Both the position numbers and the translations under genes were made by a program. From Stenogyne calaminthoides (lineage: Eukaryota; Streptophyta; Magnoliopsida; Lamiales; Lamiaceae), in contig JBBCBC010000002.1 in NCBI GenBank assembly GCA_037126765.1, positions 48,984,889-49,048,888 of the forward strand: a stretch of DNA of 64,000 nucleotides, written 5' to 3'. Positions 23,519 through 33,061 of this stretch are shown here, one piece after another (within the stretch, counting starts at the first letter, position 1; each line of letters opens with the position of its first letter). Under the pieces are notes generated by a model. That model saw only the letters and a list, made by a program, of their open reading frames with translations, did no database searches and had not been told where the DNA came from.

Positions 23519-24600
23519 CGTCTACAGGGTACACATGAAACATTGTAAAGAGAGACGACTTTGTCAGTTAAAGATCTCGGTGATGAATCTAAAGTACTAC
23601 TTGCTAAGGTTTTTGTTCTGTTGGTTGAATGGCGTCCCTCTTCTGTTAAAGGTATGGAAGCAACGAGATACGGTATCTCTAAACATCAAGATGAGGAGAA
23701 GTTCAACAGGAGGGAACCAGATTTGTGGTTTTTAACTTCAAAATTTGGGCAGTTTGGATTCATTGTTTCCTAGTTTGTTGCAGATGTAAGGGTGTTTTTC
23801 GTTCGTTCCATTCGCTATCGTGTCATCATACGTTTGACGATTTAAGTTGTGAGAAAAGATGCTTTTAGCTTCTGTTCAGCGCTTGAGCTGCCAACTGAAT
23901 ATGTATTCACTTTAACCAAACATATCTTAGACAGAATGTTGGAGGACACTCATGCAACAACACAGATATTTACAGCACTTTCTTAAAAACCAATTTTATG
24001 AAAACTACAGATGTCTATTTACTTCTATGTATCTTTACTAAAACTGTCATGTGTCCTGCGTACAAACTAACAGAAAGAAGCAGAACAGCTACTTCTCCGT
24101 CGATTTCCAACCGACGAATCGTTGTGGATCAGTTCACTAACTATTAATTCAATGTTCATTTTTGATACAGCTTATTAAAGTTAATCAGATCATATTTCAG
24201 CATACCACGTGTTTAACGCTCACTTCATGTGAGAAATGGTGCTTTTAACCAACGCAATACCATAAGCCATATTAGCCACATACATATAAATTATTGTCCA
24301 ATTCTACAATATCATTACAGTATATATTCTTCCAATCAACAGGTAAAACCAAAGCATCCTATGTGTGAAAATCACTAAACAGTAGCACCACTTCCATTCC
24401 AACAAAGGGGGCAAAACTTCACTTTTCTCTACGGAAATTAAACAAATATGCTAAACCTCAATATTGAGCTTAAAAAATTGAGAATCATAACTACGATGTG
24501 AGAAAAAAAAAAAAAAAGTGAATTAAAACAGGAAGCTTAGCATTTCTAGAAAAACTTACAACTTGCATAAAATGTTAAATTAGTAACTAAAATGTAAGGT
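23519..24600. other. 3' flank of the CLE gene
   Basis: AT-rich, no gene recognised. The first 250 bases are likely 3' UTR. Around 24100 there is a short imperfect repeat of cgacgaatc/cgtcgatt. Further right the sequence runs into the 3' part of Copia-2; the left border of that element was not resolved. Confidence 0.45.
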
Positions 24601-24699
24601 ACAAACACCTAAAAACAGGTGATTAAAATACAGGAATATAACAAAATATATTTGAGAATAAAAACAAAGTTTAGAGGAATAATCCTTGAGCTCAGATAT

Positions 24700-25078
24700 T
24701 AGCCTTGACGATTCCAGTGCTTATTTCCCGCGGTGTGTATGAACGACCACAAAAGGTTTCCTTCTCACAAACCCACTCCCCCTCTATCTCGTAATACTCT
24801 CAAAACTGTATCTCGAACCACACCGATAACAAGAGAGCTAGCGCCCCTTTTATAGATGGAGTAACCCATGATTCCCAGCTGTGAAAGCATAATTTCCGGT
24901 GAAGAAATGGGGGATGATTCGCGGATTGATGAAGATTGGAGAGATTGGGGGAGGCTGCCGTGAGTTTAGGGATTTGATGAGTAAAGAGACGTTGAAAGGG
25001 AGTGGGCCAAAGAATGAGCTTTTACCATTGAAGCCAACCTTAATTACCAAAGGGGCTACCAAATAATAAGGCCCAACA
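24700..25078 (-). repeat. Copia-2 3' LTR (left border uncertain)
   Basis: On the minus strand it starts tgttgggccttatt directly after the purine-rich agatgtggagaat (a polypurine-tract-like sequence). It contains a TATA box (ctataaaagg). The same start appears at 32424 on the plus strand as a separate fragment. The 3' end of the LTR is unknown. Confidence 0.7.
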
Positions 25079-25327
25079 ATTCTCCACATCTTTGGTCCAT
25101 TCACAACAACACCATCATTGCACTATAAATGGAATCGTAGGTCTTACTTATCATCACTGCCCATAAAACCTCCACACACAGCAAACACGTTAGTACAGGT
25201 TTTACGCCCAACCTGCACAGGCAAACACACAAGTCAGCACAGGTTAGACTACACTTTAAACACATAATAGAGACTATAAGAAGTGTTAAAAATGCAGTCT
25301 CTATCCCCAAACTGGATCAAATGCCAT

Positions 25328-25906
25328 TTAATCAATTGAATCAAAGTTCAGCAATTTCAGACATGTCTTAAATTTTTCCACAGGGAGACATTTAGTCCCC
25401 ATATCAGCTGGATTTCTTTCCGAAGCAATTTTCTCAAGTTCTATTATGCCTTTATCAATAATATCACATACAAAATGGAATCTCACATCAATATGTTTAG
25501 TCCTATCATGAAAAACAAGATTTTTACACAATTGAATAGCAGATTGACTATCAGAATATACCACAACCTTTCTTTTAAGCATGCCAATCTCATTTAACAG
25601 ACCTTTTAACCATATAGACTCTTTAACAACTTCAGTTATTGCAACATATTCAGATTCAGTAGTTGATTGAGCAACCACATTTTGTAACTGAGATTTCCAG
25701 CTTATACAAGAGCCACATAGAGTAAACAAGTAGAAAGTGGTAGATTTTCTATTGTCCCTATCATTTGCATAATTAGAATCAACATAACCCACCAGGTTAA
25801 CATCTTGAGGAGATTGAGAAAATTTAAGACAAATGTTCTTAGTACCTTTCAAGAATCTGAGAAGCCATTTCAAGGCCTCCCAATGAGTCTTACTTGGATT
25901 TGCCAT
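25328..25906 (-). CDS. Copia-2 RNase H domain
   Basis: 192 residues. Contains VGYVDSNYANDRDNRKS (first aspartate region), the typical SWKSQLQNVVAQSTTESEYVA, and VYSDSQSAIQLCKN, followed by HIDVRFHFVCD. These carry the D, E and D residues of RNase H. The frame overlaps the end of the RT frame by 37 bases, a sign of a frameshift rather than a true overlap. Confidence 0.88.
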   Translation of the reverse strand: MANPSKTHWEALKWLLRFLKGTKNICLKFSQSPQDVNLVGYVDSNYANDRDNRKSTTFYLFTLCGSCISWKSQLQNVVAQSTTESEYVAITEVVKESIWLKGLLNEIGMLKRKVVVYSDSQSAIQLCKNLVFHDRTKHIDVRFHFVCDIIDKGIIELEKIASERNPADMGTKCLPVEKFKTCLKLLNFDSID

Positions 25907-26826
25907 ATACTACTTAGGCAACTGATGGCATAAGCTATGCCAGGCCTTGTACTCACCATAAGATACATAACAGAACCAATTGCATTAGAATAAGGCACTT
26001 TACTCATATCAGCAATTTCAGAATCAATTTTTGGGGACTGATCCTTACTTAACACAAAATGTGGAGCAAGAGGAGCATTCACATTTTTAGCATTAATCAT
26101 AAAAAACATTTTCAGAATTTTATTCACATAATCACATTGATTAAGCCACAAAACTTTTTCATTCATCTTTCTCACAATATCCATGCCCAAAATCCTTTTT
26201 GCATCCCTTAGGTCTTTCATTTCAAAATTTTCACACAAGCACCTTTGAACATACTCAATTGTTTTCATGCACGGACTAACAAGCAACATGTCATCCACAT
26301 ATATGAGTAAGAAGAAAGGCATAGAAGATTTGCACTTGAAATAAAGACAATGATCATAGGCACTCCTTTCAAAGTTCAAGGATTTCATGCAAGAATCAAA
26401 TTTCTTATTCCATTGCCTAGGGGATTGTTTTAAACCATACAAGGATTTTTTCAAAAGACACACACGATGCTCATGTTTTGAATCAACGAAGCCCTCGGGC
26501 TGTTTCATGTAAATGTTTTTATCCAAATCACCATGCAAAAAAGCAGTTTTCAAATCCATTTGTTTCAACTCCCAATTATAATGAGCAACAAGAGTAAGCA
26601 TGATACGCACAGTAGTATACTTCACCACAGGAGCAAAGATTTCAGTATAATCCACCCCCTCTTTTTGTGTAAACCCCTTAGCCACAAGTCTAGCTTTAAA
26701 TCTAACATTATTAAGCTCATTTTTCACCTTAAACAACCACTTACAACCCCCAATTGAACAATTAGCAGGTTTAGGAACAAGCACCCAAGTTTGATTATCA
26801 TGCAAAGATTTCATCTCATCTTTCAT
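25870..26826 (-). CDS. Copia-2 reverse transcriptase
   Basis: 318 residues in the same frame as the integrase, beginning after the internal TAG. It has the RT landmarks: KDEMKSLHDNQTWVLV, KARLVAKGFTQKEGVDYTE, FLHGDLDKNIYMKQPEGF and the catalytic LLIYVDDMLLV (YVDD). Ends with a frameshift near the RNase H connection (AYAISCLSSIWQIQ). The catalytic aspartates are present, but the polyprotein is interrupted. Confidence 0.88.
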   Translation of the reverse strand: MKDEMKSLHDNQTWVLVPKPANCSIGGCKWLFKVKNELNNVRFKARLVAKGFTQKEGVDYTEIFAPVVKYTTVRIMLTLVAHYNWELKQMDLKTAFLHGDLDKNIYMKQPEGFVDSKHEHRVCLLKKSLYGLKQSPRQWNKKFDSCMKSLNFERSAYDHCLYFKCKSSMPFFLLIYVDDMLLVSPCMKTIEYVQRCLCENFEMKDLRDAKRILGMDIVRKMNEKVLWLNQCDYVNKILKMFFMINAKNVNAPLAPHFVLSKDQSPKIDSEIADMSKVPYSNAIGSVMYLMVSTRPGIAYAISCLSSIWQIQVRLIGRP

Positions 26827-26835
26827 AGCATCTAA

Positions 26836-27783
26836 CTAATTACTAGCATTTTCAGATTTTAAAGCATCATTGTAAGACTTAGGCTCATTTTCATTTACAT
26901 CAAAAACATTGAAAGCTTGCGTATCAATATAGTAATCATCAAACCGAAGAGGACTTCTAACATTCCTCCTAGGTCTATCAATAGCTCCACCTTGCTCGTT
27001 ATCCTCATTCATAATACCAGAAGTATCATTTTCAACATTCACATCGACAATATCATCATTCAAAGCATCATCGTTATCATCAAGATTAAGCATGTCAGGC
27101 TCCACCTTACTAGGTGAAGTCTTCACTTCAGGTAATGGCACAGAAATAGGCATGCAAGGGAAATCATACTCATTGAAAGTAACATCCCTACTTACTATTA
27201 TCTTATAGCCAGGTTCATTCATATCCCACATTCGGTATCCCTTAGTGCCATCAGGATAACCCATAAAAACACGTTTCTTAGCACGAGGTTCAAGTTTGTC
27301 AACCTTTTGATGAACATAAGCAGCACAACCAAACACTTTCAAATAAGAAAAATCAATTTTTTTACCACCAAAGACATGCTCAGGACATTTACCCTTTAAA
27401 GGCACAGAAGGAGAACGATTAATCAAATAAGCAGCAGTAATCAAAGCCTCACCCCAAAACTTTTTAGAGAGACCAGAGGTAGCAAGCATGCTCCTTACTC
27501 TCTCCATCAAAGTTCGGTTCATCCTTTCTACCACACCATTCTGTTGTGGGGTATAAGGAGCCGTGAGATGCCTTTTAATACCAGACTTAGCACATAAATC
27601 ATTCATCATAGAGTTGCAAAACTCTAATCCATTATCAGTTCTAAGCATCTTGATTTTCTTACCGGTTTGGTTTTCAATAAGAGTTTTCCATGCACTGAAT
27701 TTAGAAAACACATCAGACTTGTTTTTCATAAAAAAAACCCAAACTTTTCTTGAAAAATCATCAACGATAGACATGAAATACAC
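26836..27783 (-). CDS. Copia-2 integrase core
   Basis: 315 residues of integrase. The DDE residues are visible: D in SIVDDFSRKVWVFF, D in RTDNGLEFC, E in PQQNGVVERMNRTL. The C-terminal YLKVFGCAAYVH and KRVFMGYPDGTKGYRMWD follow. The domain lacks the usual N-terminal zinc-binding part because of the upstream frameshift. It ends at an in-frame TAG where a tryptophan (NWLDAMKDEM) is expected, separating it from the RT. Confidence 0.85.
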   Translation of the reverse strand: MYFMSIVDDFSRKVWVFFMKNKSDVFSKFSAWKTLIENQTGKKIKMLRTDNGLEFCNSMMNDLCAKSGIKRHLTAPYTPQQNGVVERMNRTLMERVRSMLATSGLSKKFWGEALITAAYLINRSPSVPLKGKCPEHVFGGKKIDFSYLKVFGCAAYVHQKVDKLEPRAKKRVFMGYPDGTKGYRMWDMNEPGYKIIVSRDVTFNEYDFPCMPISVPLPEVKTSPSKVEPDMLNLDDNDDALNDDIVDVNVENDTSGIMNEDNEQGGAIDRPRRNVRSPLRFDDYYIDTQAFNVFDVNENEPKSYNDALKSENASN

Positions 27784-27950
27784 ATTTCCACTTTGAGTGG
27801 GCTCACTCGAGGGCCCCCTACATCGAAGATGTAAATACTCAAGAATTTCATTGCACTTAGAGGTATTGGGGTAGGGGAAACAGAAATGCCACCTTATGTT
27901 GCTTACCCATCACACACGAGTCACGTAAAGGCATACAAGACATTTTATTA

Positions 27951-28388
27951 TTACCAAACGCACCATCCTTTTTGCAAGATTTCAAGACCTTTACTACTCA
28001 TGTGACCAAGACGTCTATGCCAAAGTTCAGTTTTATCTTCATTAACCGAATTCACATAATTGACATGCAAAACAGGTTGAGCAGAGCAAATATACAAGCT
28101 ATTCCTTTTCATAGCAGTAAAAACTACTAAAGAACCCTTCATAATTCTCATACAACCATTGCCCCATTTTCCCTTAATACCATCTTCCTCTAAAGCAGCA
28201 CAAGAAATCAGATTGTTGCATAAAGCAGACACATATCTAACATTTTTCAAGGTATAACTCATGCCAGAATCAAACTTTAAGCACACATCACCCGTGCCAA
28301 GCACATCACACCTTTTGTCATTAGCCATAGACACATAACCATGCTGAACATTTTGGAAAGTACAAAATAAGTCCTTGTAAGGAGACAT
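27951..28388 (-). pseudogene. Copia-2 protease and GAG-pre-integrase region
   Basis: Directly in frame after the gag stop. The expected protease motif (DSGCTYHM type) reads DFGCTYHMSPYKD, so the catalytic DSG has become DFG. The later text LWHRRLGHMSSKGLEIL is the conserved pre-integrase domain. The frame ends at LQKGWCVW after a frameshift, where relatives read on into the integrase zinc-binding region. Not expected to be active. Confidence 0.8.
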
Positions 28389-28415
28389 GTGATAAGTACA
28401 ACCAAAATCAATAAG

Positions 28416-29330
28416 TCAATCATTCTTTGTCATGCTAGATGAAAGCACAGAATTCACATAAGGCTCAGTAATCATGTAGACAACACCATGATCAACATCA
28501 ACATTAGCATGCTCATTATGACCATTATTATTGCTATTATTCTCTTGCTTGTTTTGCTCTTTCTTAGGACAATCCTTAATTCTATGACCAGGATCATGAC
28601 AGTAAAAGCATTTACGAGTCTTAGTTCTAGACTTAGACCTAGCTTTATCACCATCTTTGTTATCACACTTTTCATTATTAGCAGACTTCTTATTCTGATT
28701 TCTGGTTTTGGTTATTCCTCTCACATGCATTACTTCACCTTTTACACTTCCATGTTGTTTTATATCCTGTTCTTTGCTTTTCAAGCCATTAACAACAATG
28801 TCTAATGTAACATTATCTCTACCATATTTAATAGCAGACTTAACATCATTGTACGAATCAGGAATAACATTCAATAGCACAACAACAGTGTAATCATCAA
28901 TATGTTTATCACCAGTTTGTTTTATATCCTGAATAAGCTTTGTGAAAACGTCCAAATTCTCATCAATATCTTTGTTCATGTCAAGTTTAAAACGGAAAAA
29001 CTTTTCCAACAAGAACAATTTACTAGGAAGGGAGGTTTCAACATACAACTCAATCAATTTATTCCATAAATCACGAGCATCAGTAAGCACACCAAATTTC
29101 CTAATCACGCAATCAGACAAATTCAGGACAATGGCACTCAAAGCAAGTTCGTTCATCTCAGTTTTCTTATCAGCAGTTTCAGTAGATGCATATGAATGAT
29201 CAATAGCTTTAACAACTCTTTGTTGTATCAAAATGCATTTCATTTTTTGTTGCCAAATACTGAAATCTGATTTTCCATTGAAAGGAACCAAAGTTGCAAA
29301 AGTAGTAGTTCCAAACGAAGTTGATGCCAT
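28416..29330 (-). CDS. Copia-2 gag
   Basis: 304 residues, complete in one frame. The N terminus MASTSFGTTTFATLVPFNGK and the phrase FSIWQQKMKCIL are typical of TNT1-type gag. A CCHC zinc knuckle, CFYCHDPGHRIKDC, lies near residue 240. It forms the capsid-like particle and binds RNA. The frame ends in SSSMTKND just before the protease region at a TGA that replaces an expected tryptophan codon, so the original polyprotein was probably one continuous frame. Confidence 0.85.
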   Translation of the reverse strand: MASTSFGTTTFATLVPFNGKSDFSIWQQKMKCILIQQRVVKAIDHSYASTETADKKTEMNELALSAIVLNLSDCVIRKFGVLTDARDLWNKLIELYVETSLPSKLFLLEKFFRFKLDMNKDIDENLDVFTKLIQDIKQTGDKHIDDYTVVVLLNVIPDSYNDVKSAIKYGRDNVTLDIVVNGLKSKEQDIKQHGSVKGEVMHVRGITKTRNQNKKSANNEKCDNKDGDKARSKSRTKTRKCFYCHDPGHRIKDCPKKEQNKQENNSNNNGHNEHANVDVDHGVVYMITEPYVNSVLSSSMTKND

Positions 29331-29478
29331 TTTTCAGGAAAAACACAGTGATTATGCAAACATATATAGGATCCCAAAACAAACACATACATTTACTACA
29401 TCAAGGATTTTAAAATCCTGGATTTTAAAACTTTGATTTGCTCTGCACACTTAAATTCCAAAATAAACGCACCCCTCG

Positions 29479-29624
29479 TTTTAAAGATGCATGCAATAGA
29501 TGAGAGGTAGATCTATAATACCCCTCTTTTAAAATCACTTTATCATTTGAAATACTAATAAATAATTCGCTCACAAAAACTCGATAATAAAGTAGGTGTG
29601 CACGCTTTTATGGGACGGAGGTAG
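29479..29624. repeat. Truncated Stowaway-like MITE
   Basis: Shares tgagaggtagatctataata and ttttatgggacggagg with the complete copies at 32833-33061 and 53225-53458 but lacks the other end, so it is left-truncated. Its interior (ttttaaagatgcat) matches the reverse complement of the 53 kb copy. Confidence 0.75.
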
Positions 29625-29631
29625 AATTTAA

Positions 29632-30190
29632 AAGCTACAAATTAATGCTTTGCAAAAAGAGCTAATAAGCACTTAGGGCATGTTCGTTTTGCGACTACCA
29701 CGGACGGACTTTGACTATACAATCCCAAATACCTTTCTTTTCAATACTCACAAAAAGTATTTTGAAATCCTATATCATCCACCTCTAATTCTATTACTGC
29801 ACCCTACACCCTACACTCTCATCCTATTTTGAAATAAATAATTTGCTATATATGTATATATATCTCACAAATAATAGTCCCCTCACTTTTACACAATTTT
29901 CAACACATCACATTCATTCAATCATTACAATAATAATATAATAATACAAATCAATCAACTTTTTCACCATCCTACACAATCTTATCCTATAAAATCCCCA
30001 ACAAACACATATTCAACTTTTTAATAGAATTTTAAAATCCAAGGACTTTGAAGTCCAGAATTTTCCACGCCTCACTGTAAGCCCAAAACGAACATACCGT
30101 TAAAAAAGTAGTTGCAAACAAGTTTTAAGTGCTTATTTTTAAAAAAGAAGTGCTTTTACTTTTGCAATTGGGTTTGCAAACGGGGCCTAA
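29632..30190. repeat. Nested MITE pair
   Basis: An inner element at about 29677-30098 has inverted ends: gggcatgttcgttttg on the left, caaaacgaacatacc on the right. It sits inside an older foldback whose arms (ttgcaaaaagagctaataag and, inverted, cttatttttaaaaaagaag) flank it at 29632 and 30190. No target duplication was confirmed. Interior is AT-rich and non-coding. Confidence 0.6.
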
Positions 30191-30330
30191 GATACCCTGA
30201 GAACCCGCTTATATATCCGTGGAATTTAATATATAAATATTTTTTATTCAAATTATAATTAAAATACATAGCGTTAATATTAGTGGCATGCGGAGCACTA
30301 TAATACTATGTATATAACTTTTTTTGGATA

Positions 30331-31180
30331 TTCTACGGTCAGGAACGACTTCTCCCTTCCTAACGTCAGGAAATCCTTTGATTACCGTTTGATCTAACGT
30401 ATAATTTTAATTTTAAATGATTGCACTTTGCACTAGTGCGTTTGCGATGTGCATACTGCAATCACACTCCATCGCCCTATTAATAAATTAAATTAATATG
30501 TATAAAATGACGAAATTATCCCTTAAGTGAAAAAAAAATAGCAAATGTATATCTTTATTAATATTTTATTTTTATAAGTCCCTTTCCCCTTTTCCCCGGA
30601 TCAAATAAGCCCTCCATATCTAGAAAATCAAACACATAAACACCTGCTGAGTCCTGACAGCTTGAATCTAACGATGTTAATATTGATTACGCAGCATTTA
30701 ATAAAAAATAAAATAATCTAAGTTCGAAGCACTCCTCAAATTTCATATGTAGATATTGGGTGAATTATTAAACGAAGCACTCCTCAGATTTCATATGTAC
30801 ATATTGGGGGAATTGCAGCATCGGATAGAAAAACTCCATCATCCCAACTCGCTCAACCGGAACTACAGTCTTCGCCATAAATTCGTGTATGGGGATAGTA
30901 TGACATACTCTAGGTGCTTGATGATCTCTTAGAAGAAAAACAAAAATTAGGTTTCTTCATATGATTTGGAGAAGAAATCAGTAAATAAGATTTTTTGATA
31001 TTTGATTCGCGATTTTTTTTTTCAAACGATTGTTTTTTGTTAATTAAATATAAAAAGGACTTAAGTTTTTAAATTTATAAAATTTCTATTTTTTATTAAA
31101 AATAAATATTTATATCTCTCATGACGAAGTTAAATGACGTGACAACCTTTTATTGGATATCTGACGTCCTGACCGTAGAA
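30331..31180. mobile_element. Candidate non-autonomous DNA transposon
   Basis: Bounded by 14-bp inverted ends: ttctacggtcagga at 30331-30344 and tcctgaccgtagaa at 31167-31180. A second related phrase (aacgtcagg against ctgacgtcctg) lies nearby. The interior is about 850 bp with no gene recognised. The superfamily is not known; no target duplication was established. Confidence 0.5.
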
Positions 31181-31966
31181 AAACCCAACTTTTTAAGCAT
31201 AATGCATCCAAACTATTAACTTTTATTTTCAAAGGTTTCTTAATTATTTTTTATTTTAAAAAATTATTAAACTATTTAATTTTATTTCAAAAGGACCCTA
31301 AATTATTATTATTTTTATTTTTTTAATTATATAGTAATTTTTATATTATAAAGCTCATTTTTTACAGTTTGGTAGAAATATTTTTTTATTTTTTGAGATT
31401 GATCTGAATATAATAACATTGAAATTGAATTAATGTGTCATATTTTAACGAAAAAAATTAAGCTAGCTTAGAAAAATATAATTCAAAGGCCTTTCGAAAC
31501 AAAAATTAATAATTTAAGAATTTTTTAAAATAAAAAATAATTTAAGAGCATTTCGAAATAAAAAGTGATAATTTAACGGCTTTTTTTATGTATTATGCCA
31601 ACTTTTTATATAGTGTTACGAAACTTCTAATGTTAATGGTGCTAATGTCACGAAATTAGACTCTAAAAAAATCTAATATTAAACTTCAAGTTAACAGTAA
31701 TATATATAGATAACTAGCTTTTGATATAAGAAATTAAGATCAAGTTCATGTCCGCAAACGTTGACTACGCTTTACGACTAAACAATAAACATAAAATTAG
31801 TACATCTGAAATCAATTAATTTTGTTTACTTTTGAGGTTTGATTAGTACAACATAATTTTACAGTAATTTGTCAACGATTTGGAAAATAAAATGTCATCA
31901 AAGCATATACATCTTTTTAAGAACAACTTAAACCAATGAATTTTTTTTATAAAAAATCATTCAGAC

Positions 31967-32553
31967 ATGCACGTTAAATTCTTAGAATGAAAATAAATAA
32001 GATAGAGGGGGAGTGCTACCTGAGTGGGCCAAAGAATGGGCTTTTACCTCTTTTAATTTCAATAATTTAGACCGCTTGTAGCGGAATAAGATTAGGATTT
32101 TGGTGCTGTAGTAAATATGTACTTATTTGAATTCTGATTACCTATTTTTTTTGAATTACTGGGATTTATCTGTTGCATACTTGCTGTTTTTTATTTTTTT
32201 TCTGGTGTTTTACTGTCTAAATCTTGGATTTACTCGCCTATATATGTTTGCATAATCACTGTGTTTTTCCTGTTTCTATAACTAGGTTCATGTTTTAAAA
32301 TTTTTAATAGTGTGAAACACTAATGAAATATGAAAAGTGAAACATGTGCCGAATATAATTATGGACAAAAATGAGATTACACTGCTTGCATTTGTTTCCT
32401 ACTACTTCACATGCTTTTTATGTTGGACCTTATTATTTGGTAGCCCCTTTGGTAATGAAGGTTGACTTCAATGGTAAAAGTTAATTCTTTGGCCCACTCA
32501 GGTAGCACTCCCCCTCTATCTTATTTATTTTCATTCTAAGAATTTAACGTGCA
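31967..32553. repeat. 82-bp inverted repeat pair carrying Copia-2 LTR fragments
   Basis: The left arm (31967-32048) and right arm (32472-32553) are inverted copies with only 2-3 mismatches. The right arm follows a copy of the Copia-2 LTR start (32424 on: tgttggaccttattatttgg). Between the arms lies a fragment of the Copia-2 leader (tatatgtttgcataatcact near 32240). Another leader piece (atgtagtaaatgtatgtg) lies at 32614. The order does not match an ordinary deleted element, so the region is a scrambled remnant. Confidence 0.75.
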
Positions 32554-32832
32554 TTTTTGGGATCTGAATAAATTATAATCTCAATAATTATAATCTCCAA
32601 AGAATGGGCTTTTTATGTAGTAAATGTATGTGTTTGTTTTGGGATCTGAGTAGGGTGAAATATTAACATAATTGTGAATTACTCTTGTTAGTTGGGTTGT
32701 TGACCACCAATATGAATACTCCCATCATTATTCAGTCAAGATATAGTAAATTTTATTAATAAGTAATATTAAATGCTTGTTCTCGTAATTTCCTTGATTG
32801 ATTCCTATTATTCCCTTTTTCTATACTAGATA

Positions 32833-33061
32833 CTCCCTCCGTCCCAAAAAAATGTGCACGTTTACTGTTTTCACGTGTTTTTGTGAGCGAGTTTTTTATT
32901 AGTATTTGAAATGATAAAATAATTTGAAATCACTAGATGAGAGGTAGATCTATAATACCCCTCTTTTAAAATCACTTTATCATTTGAATTACTAATAAAC
33001 AATTCGCTCACAAAAACTCGATAATAAAGTTGATGTGCACGCTTTTATGAGACGGATGTAG
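32833..33061. mobile_element. Stowaway-like MITE
   Basis: Complete 229-bp copy with the ends ctccctccgtcccaaaa and ttttatgagacggatgtag, flanked by TA at 32831-32832 and 33062-33063. Same family as 29479-29624 and 53225-53458. Confidence 0.85.

Larger units (their letters stand above)
24600..29402 (-). mobile_element. Copia LTR retrotransposon (Copia-2), TNT1-like, damaged
   Basis: A minus-strand Copia element in the order gag, protease, integrase, RT, RNase H, followed by a 3' LTR that starts tgttgggccttattatttgg (complement of 25059-25078). The LTR carries a TATA box, ctataaaagg, on the minus strand near 24850. The left limit of the LTR was not found; 24600 is a guess. To the right of gag the leader (atatatgtttgcataatcac) runs to about 29402, but no tRNA-Met primer site and no matching 5' LTR follow. 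Nonsense codons at the gag/protease and integrase/RT junctions and frameshifts elsewhere make it non-autonomous. Confidence 0.85.

Noticed and set aside
23436..23773. Two plus-strand frames downstream of and overlapping the CLE gene
   Set aside because: Out of frame with the CLE precursor and without a recognisable domain; the first overlaps the CLE motif. Likely 3' UTR.
31400..31960. Possible gene in the AT-rich region left of the inverted repeat pair
   Set aside because: No open frame of useful length, no domain and very low complexity.
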